From: Cyclobacteriaceae bacterium
Lineage (GTDB): Bacteria > Bacteroidota > Bacteroidia > Cytophagales > Cyclobacteriaceae
DNA length: 64,000 nt
Direction of reading: 5' to 3'
Assembly: GCA_016787645.1 (NCBI GenBank)
Contig: JAEUUF010000015.1
Coordinates: 124,001-188,000 of the forward strand
The notes beneath the pieces are model-generated. The model was given only the letters and a program-made list of their open reading frames with translations. It had not been told where the DNA came from and ran no database searches. Shown in pieces: positions 62,024 through 64,000 of this stretch; the first letter of the stretch is position 1; the number at the start of each line of letters is the position of its first letter. Position numbers and translations under genes: made by a program.

Positions 62024-64000
62024 ATGAGACTCTTTTACATTGCTTTTCTTTCCCTTTTCGTTTATACTCTTTCTAGCGCGCAGGAACTTCCCTTCACTAT
62101 CTGTGAGAATTGCTGGAACCCCGACTCCCTGGGCAATCACCGGGCGGTAATTACTGTCCCCTCGGCAGGCAAAACGGCGCTGGTCAAGATCGAATGGCGC
62201 CGCCGCGACCAGAATCCTGAAAAGAAAATGATCCTGGTGACCGATGAGAAGGGTAAGCTGGTCTTGAATGTCGGCCGCGGTGCGGTGAACCGTGAATATG
62301 GTGAGGTGTACTTTGAACCTGTCGCCGGCCCAGGGACCTATTACGTGTACTATCTGAAGTATTTTGTCAAAGGCCGTTCCAATTATCCAACGGTCATCTA
62401 CCCCGAATACAAGGAAACGGCCTCACGGGAATGGGCCGCTCAAATGACCGTGAAGCCGGTCACTGCAACGGTTAAAGAATTCCAGAGTATTGACGCGCTC
62501 AACAGTTTTTATCCCATGGAAGTGATCGCCACACAGGCAGCGACCAATGCATTGCGTGAAAAGAGCAGCGGTAAACCCTTCCTGGTGTTTCCGGAAGACC
62601 GGATGTTCCCGGTGAAAATGCGTTCCGACTTGCCGCAGCGATGGATCCTCCGTGGACCTTCCGACACATTTGCAGGTACGGCTGACAAAGGCGAGAATTA
62701 TTCTTTCCAGCTCGGCCTGTGGGCACACGCGGGCAAAGTTGAAGACATTACTGTTTCTTTTTCTGATCTCACCGGCTCATCCGAAATAATTACCGGCAAC
62801 GCGCTATCGTGCCTCAACACAAAAGGAATTGGCTGGACGGGTCAGCCGTTCGACAAGGACCTTGATGTGGAAGCGGATCAGGTGCAACCGCTCTGGTGCC
62901 TGCTTACCATCCCGGCCAACGCCGCGGAAGGAGAATACACAGGGACGGCAACGATTCATTCCGCGAAAGCTGAACCCGTCAATGTTACGATCAAGCTTAT
63001 CATCACCAGCAAGATGGCCACTAACGGTGGCGTGGACGAGCCGTGGAAGCAAACACGCCTGGCCTGGCTGAACTCGACGCTGGCCGCGAATGATGAGGTG
63101 ATCGCTCCTTACACACCCATCGGGCACAACCGCAATTCACTCAGTATTCTCGGCCGCAAGCTGGAAGTCGACGACAATGGACTGCCCAAGCAGATCATGA
63201 CGTACTTCTCGCCGTACATGACCAAACTGGATAATATCGGCAGACCCTTGTTGTCTTCCGGGTTTGACTTCCAGGTGGTGAAGTCCAACAAAATTCCGGT
63301 CAAGTGGATACATCCAAACAAGTTGACCATACACAAAGAATCTGATGGAGCCGCTAGCTGGACTTCGGTCAGCACAGCGGATGGACTTACGCTGGAGGTC
63401 ACAGGCCGACTGGAGTTTGATGGGTTTGTGATGTATACCATGAAGCTTACCGCCCAGCGCGACCTGCGGCTGGCAGACACTCGGATGCGCGTCCCGATCC
63501 GCAAGCCGTTTGCCAAATACATGATGGGGCTGGGGCAGAAGGGCGGCCTCCGGCCAAAACAGTCTAACTGGTCGTGGGATGTGGCTACCAAGAACCAGGA
63601 TGGCGCCTGGATCGGCGATGTGAATGGAGGAATGCAGTTTTCGCTGCGCGCGGAAAATTATTCGCGCCCGCTCAACACCAATTTCTATTTGCAGAAACCC
63701 CTCAACCTGCCACCTTCGTGGGGAAATGCTGGAAAGGGTGGTATCACCATTAACGAAGATGCCGTCACAGCAACACTCAATGCCTATAGCGGGGCACGAG
63801 AACTCAAAGAGGGAGAGTCACTCTACTATAACTTCACGCTGCTGCTTACTCCTTTCCACACGTTGGATACCGATTTCCAATGGAAAACACGCTTCTATCA
63901 CAAGTACAGCCCGGTGGACACCATTCTCAAACGTGGTGCTTCGGTGGTGAACATTCACCATGCCAATGACATTAACCCCTATATCAACTACCCGTTCTTG
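62024..64000 (+). CDS. Large exported protein, carbohydrate-active-like (DUF6067-type), C-terminus outside window
   Basis: Open from an ATG at 62024 to the window end without a stop: 659 residues visible. Signal peptide MRLFYIAFLSLF...LSSAQ. No catalytic domain is yet visible. The segments read as several beta-sandwich domains (about 20-140, 200-320, 400-600) with YYVYYLKYFVKG, MGLGQKGGLRP...W and YYNFTLLLTPFHTLDT, which recall the large Bacteroidota DUF6067 glycoside-hydrolase-like proteins with the catalytic barrel further on. The family assignment is from memory of the pattern. A TAATTTTA box (one mismatch) lies about 20 bases upstream. Confidence 0.75.
   Translation, partial: MRLFYIAFLSLFVYTLSSAQELPFTICENCWNPDSLGNHRAVITVPSAGKTALVKIEWRRRDQNPEKKMILVTDEKGKLVLNVGRGAVNREYGEVYFEPVAGPGTYYVYYLKYFVKGRSNYPTVIYPEYKETASREWAAQMTVKPVTATVKEFQSIDALNSFYPMEVIATQAATNALREKSSGKPFLVFPEDRMFPVKMRSDLPQRWILRGPSDTFAGTADKGENYSFQLGLWAHAGKVEDITVSFSDLTGSSEIITGNALSCLNTKGIGWTGQPFDKDLDVEADQVQPLWCLLTIPANAAEGEYTGTATIHSAKAEPVNVTIKLIITSKMATNGGVDEPWKQTRLAWLNSTLAANDEVIAPYTPIGHNRNSLSILGRKLEVDDNGLPKQIMTYFSPYMTKLDNIGRPLLSSGFDFQVVKSNKIPVKWIHPNKLTIHKESDGAASWTSVSTADGLTLEVTGRLEFDGFVMYTMKLTAQRDLRLADTRMRVPIRKPFAKYMMGLGQKGGLRPKQSNWSWDVATKNQDGAWIGDVNGGMQFSLRAENYSRPLNTNFYLQKPLNLPPSWGNAGKGGITINEDAVTATLNAYSGARELKEGESLYYNFTLLLTPFHTLDTDFQWKTRFYHKYSPVDTILKRGASVVNIHHANDINPYINYPFL

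Noticed and set aside
1-64000. tRNA, rRNA, insertion sequences, phage or plasmid functions, attachment sites
   Set aside because: I looked through the intergenic gaps, all under 300 bases, and found no cloverleaf-like sequence, transposase, integrase or terminal repeats. A covariance-model search would be needed to exclude small RNAs.

Overview
The window looks like a chromosomal segment of a Bacteroidota bacterium, most likely of the Cytophagales (Chryseolinea/Ohtaekwangia-like; genus is inference). Evidence: a giant surface protein ending in a type IX secretion (T9SS) type A sorting domain; many TAnnTTTG promoter -7 boxes and hardly any Shine-Dalgarno sites; a DAHP synthase with a C-terminal chorismate mutase; a 627-residue PurF-like protein; and many exported proteins with CarboxypepD_reg, OmpA or TPR domains. 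Base composition is by eye slightly above half G+C and even throughout. Genes are very tightly packed: no gap exceeds 300 bases and many neighbours overlap by 4 bases. I see no tRNA, rRNA, insertion sequence, prophage or CRISPR array.

1-9.8 kb is one branched-chain amino acid block, ilvE(partial)-ilvD-ilvB-ilvN-ilvC, then a hairpin, then leuC-leuD-leuB-leuA: the enzymes from pyruvate/2-ketobutyrate to valine, isoleucine and leucine. IlvN is a bare ACT domain and LeuA lacks the C-terminal regulatory domain. 9.9-10.8 kb holds a SET-domain protein and a small lipoprotein.

10.9-15.2 kb is an aromatic amino acid operon, pheA-aminotransferase-tyrA-DAHP synthase/chorismate mutase. It is preceded by what reads as a complete transcription attenuator: a 26-codon leader peptide with seven Phe/Tyr codons in a run of eight, a strong terminator directly before pheA, and an antiterminator that mimics the terminator's 3' arm. 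15.2-16.7 kb has a desaturase strikingly like eukaryotic sphingolipid delta-4 desaturases plus a SnoaL-like exported protein. 16.8-19 kb has two tandem SPOR/OmpA-type envelope proteins.

19-26.5 kb: cystathionine beta-synthase, pyrB, pyrR, two tandem paralogous exported proteins of unknown function, an EVE-domain protein and a family 9 glycosyltransferase. 26.6-31.9 kb: the T9SS giant. 31.9-43.4 kb: PurF paralog, TPR histidine kinase, murI, fabI, ispE, a DMT transporter, an LptF/G permease, tgt (without the usual zinc cysteines), a GT2 glycosyltransferase and an ECF-type sigma factor. 43.4-54 kb: a barrel-less TonB-plug/macroglobulin-like protein, an S51 peptidase, rsmG, an acyltransferase, a YdeI-like protein, a Tat-exported Gfo/Idh protein, a SUMF1-like protein, a GT39 glycosyltransferase and a probable outer-membrane barrel. 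54-64 kb: DinB-like protein, RNA m5C methyltransferase, Tat-exported hydroxypyruvate isomerase-like protein, exported TPR-CHAT protein, VanZ-like protein, Rieske lipoprotein, class V aminotransferase, and a large exported carbohydrate-active-looking protein cut by the window end.

Most of the content is housekeeping. The least ordinary parts are the pheA attenuator, the delta-4-desaturase-like gene, the tandem exported paralogs, the barrel-less plug protein and the exported CHAT protein.
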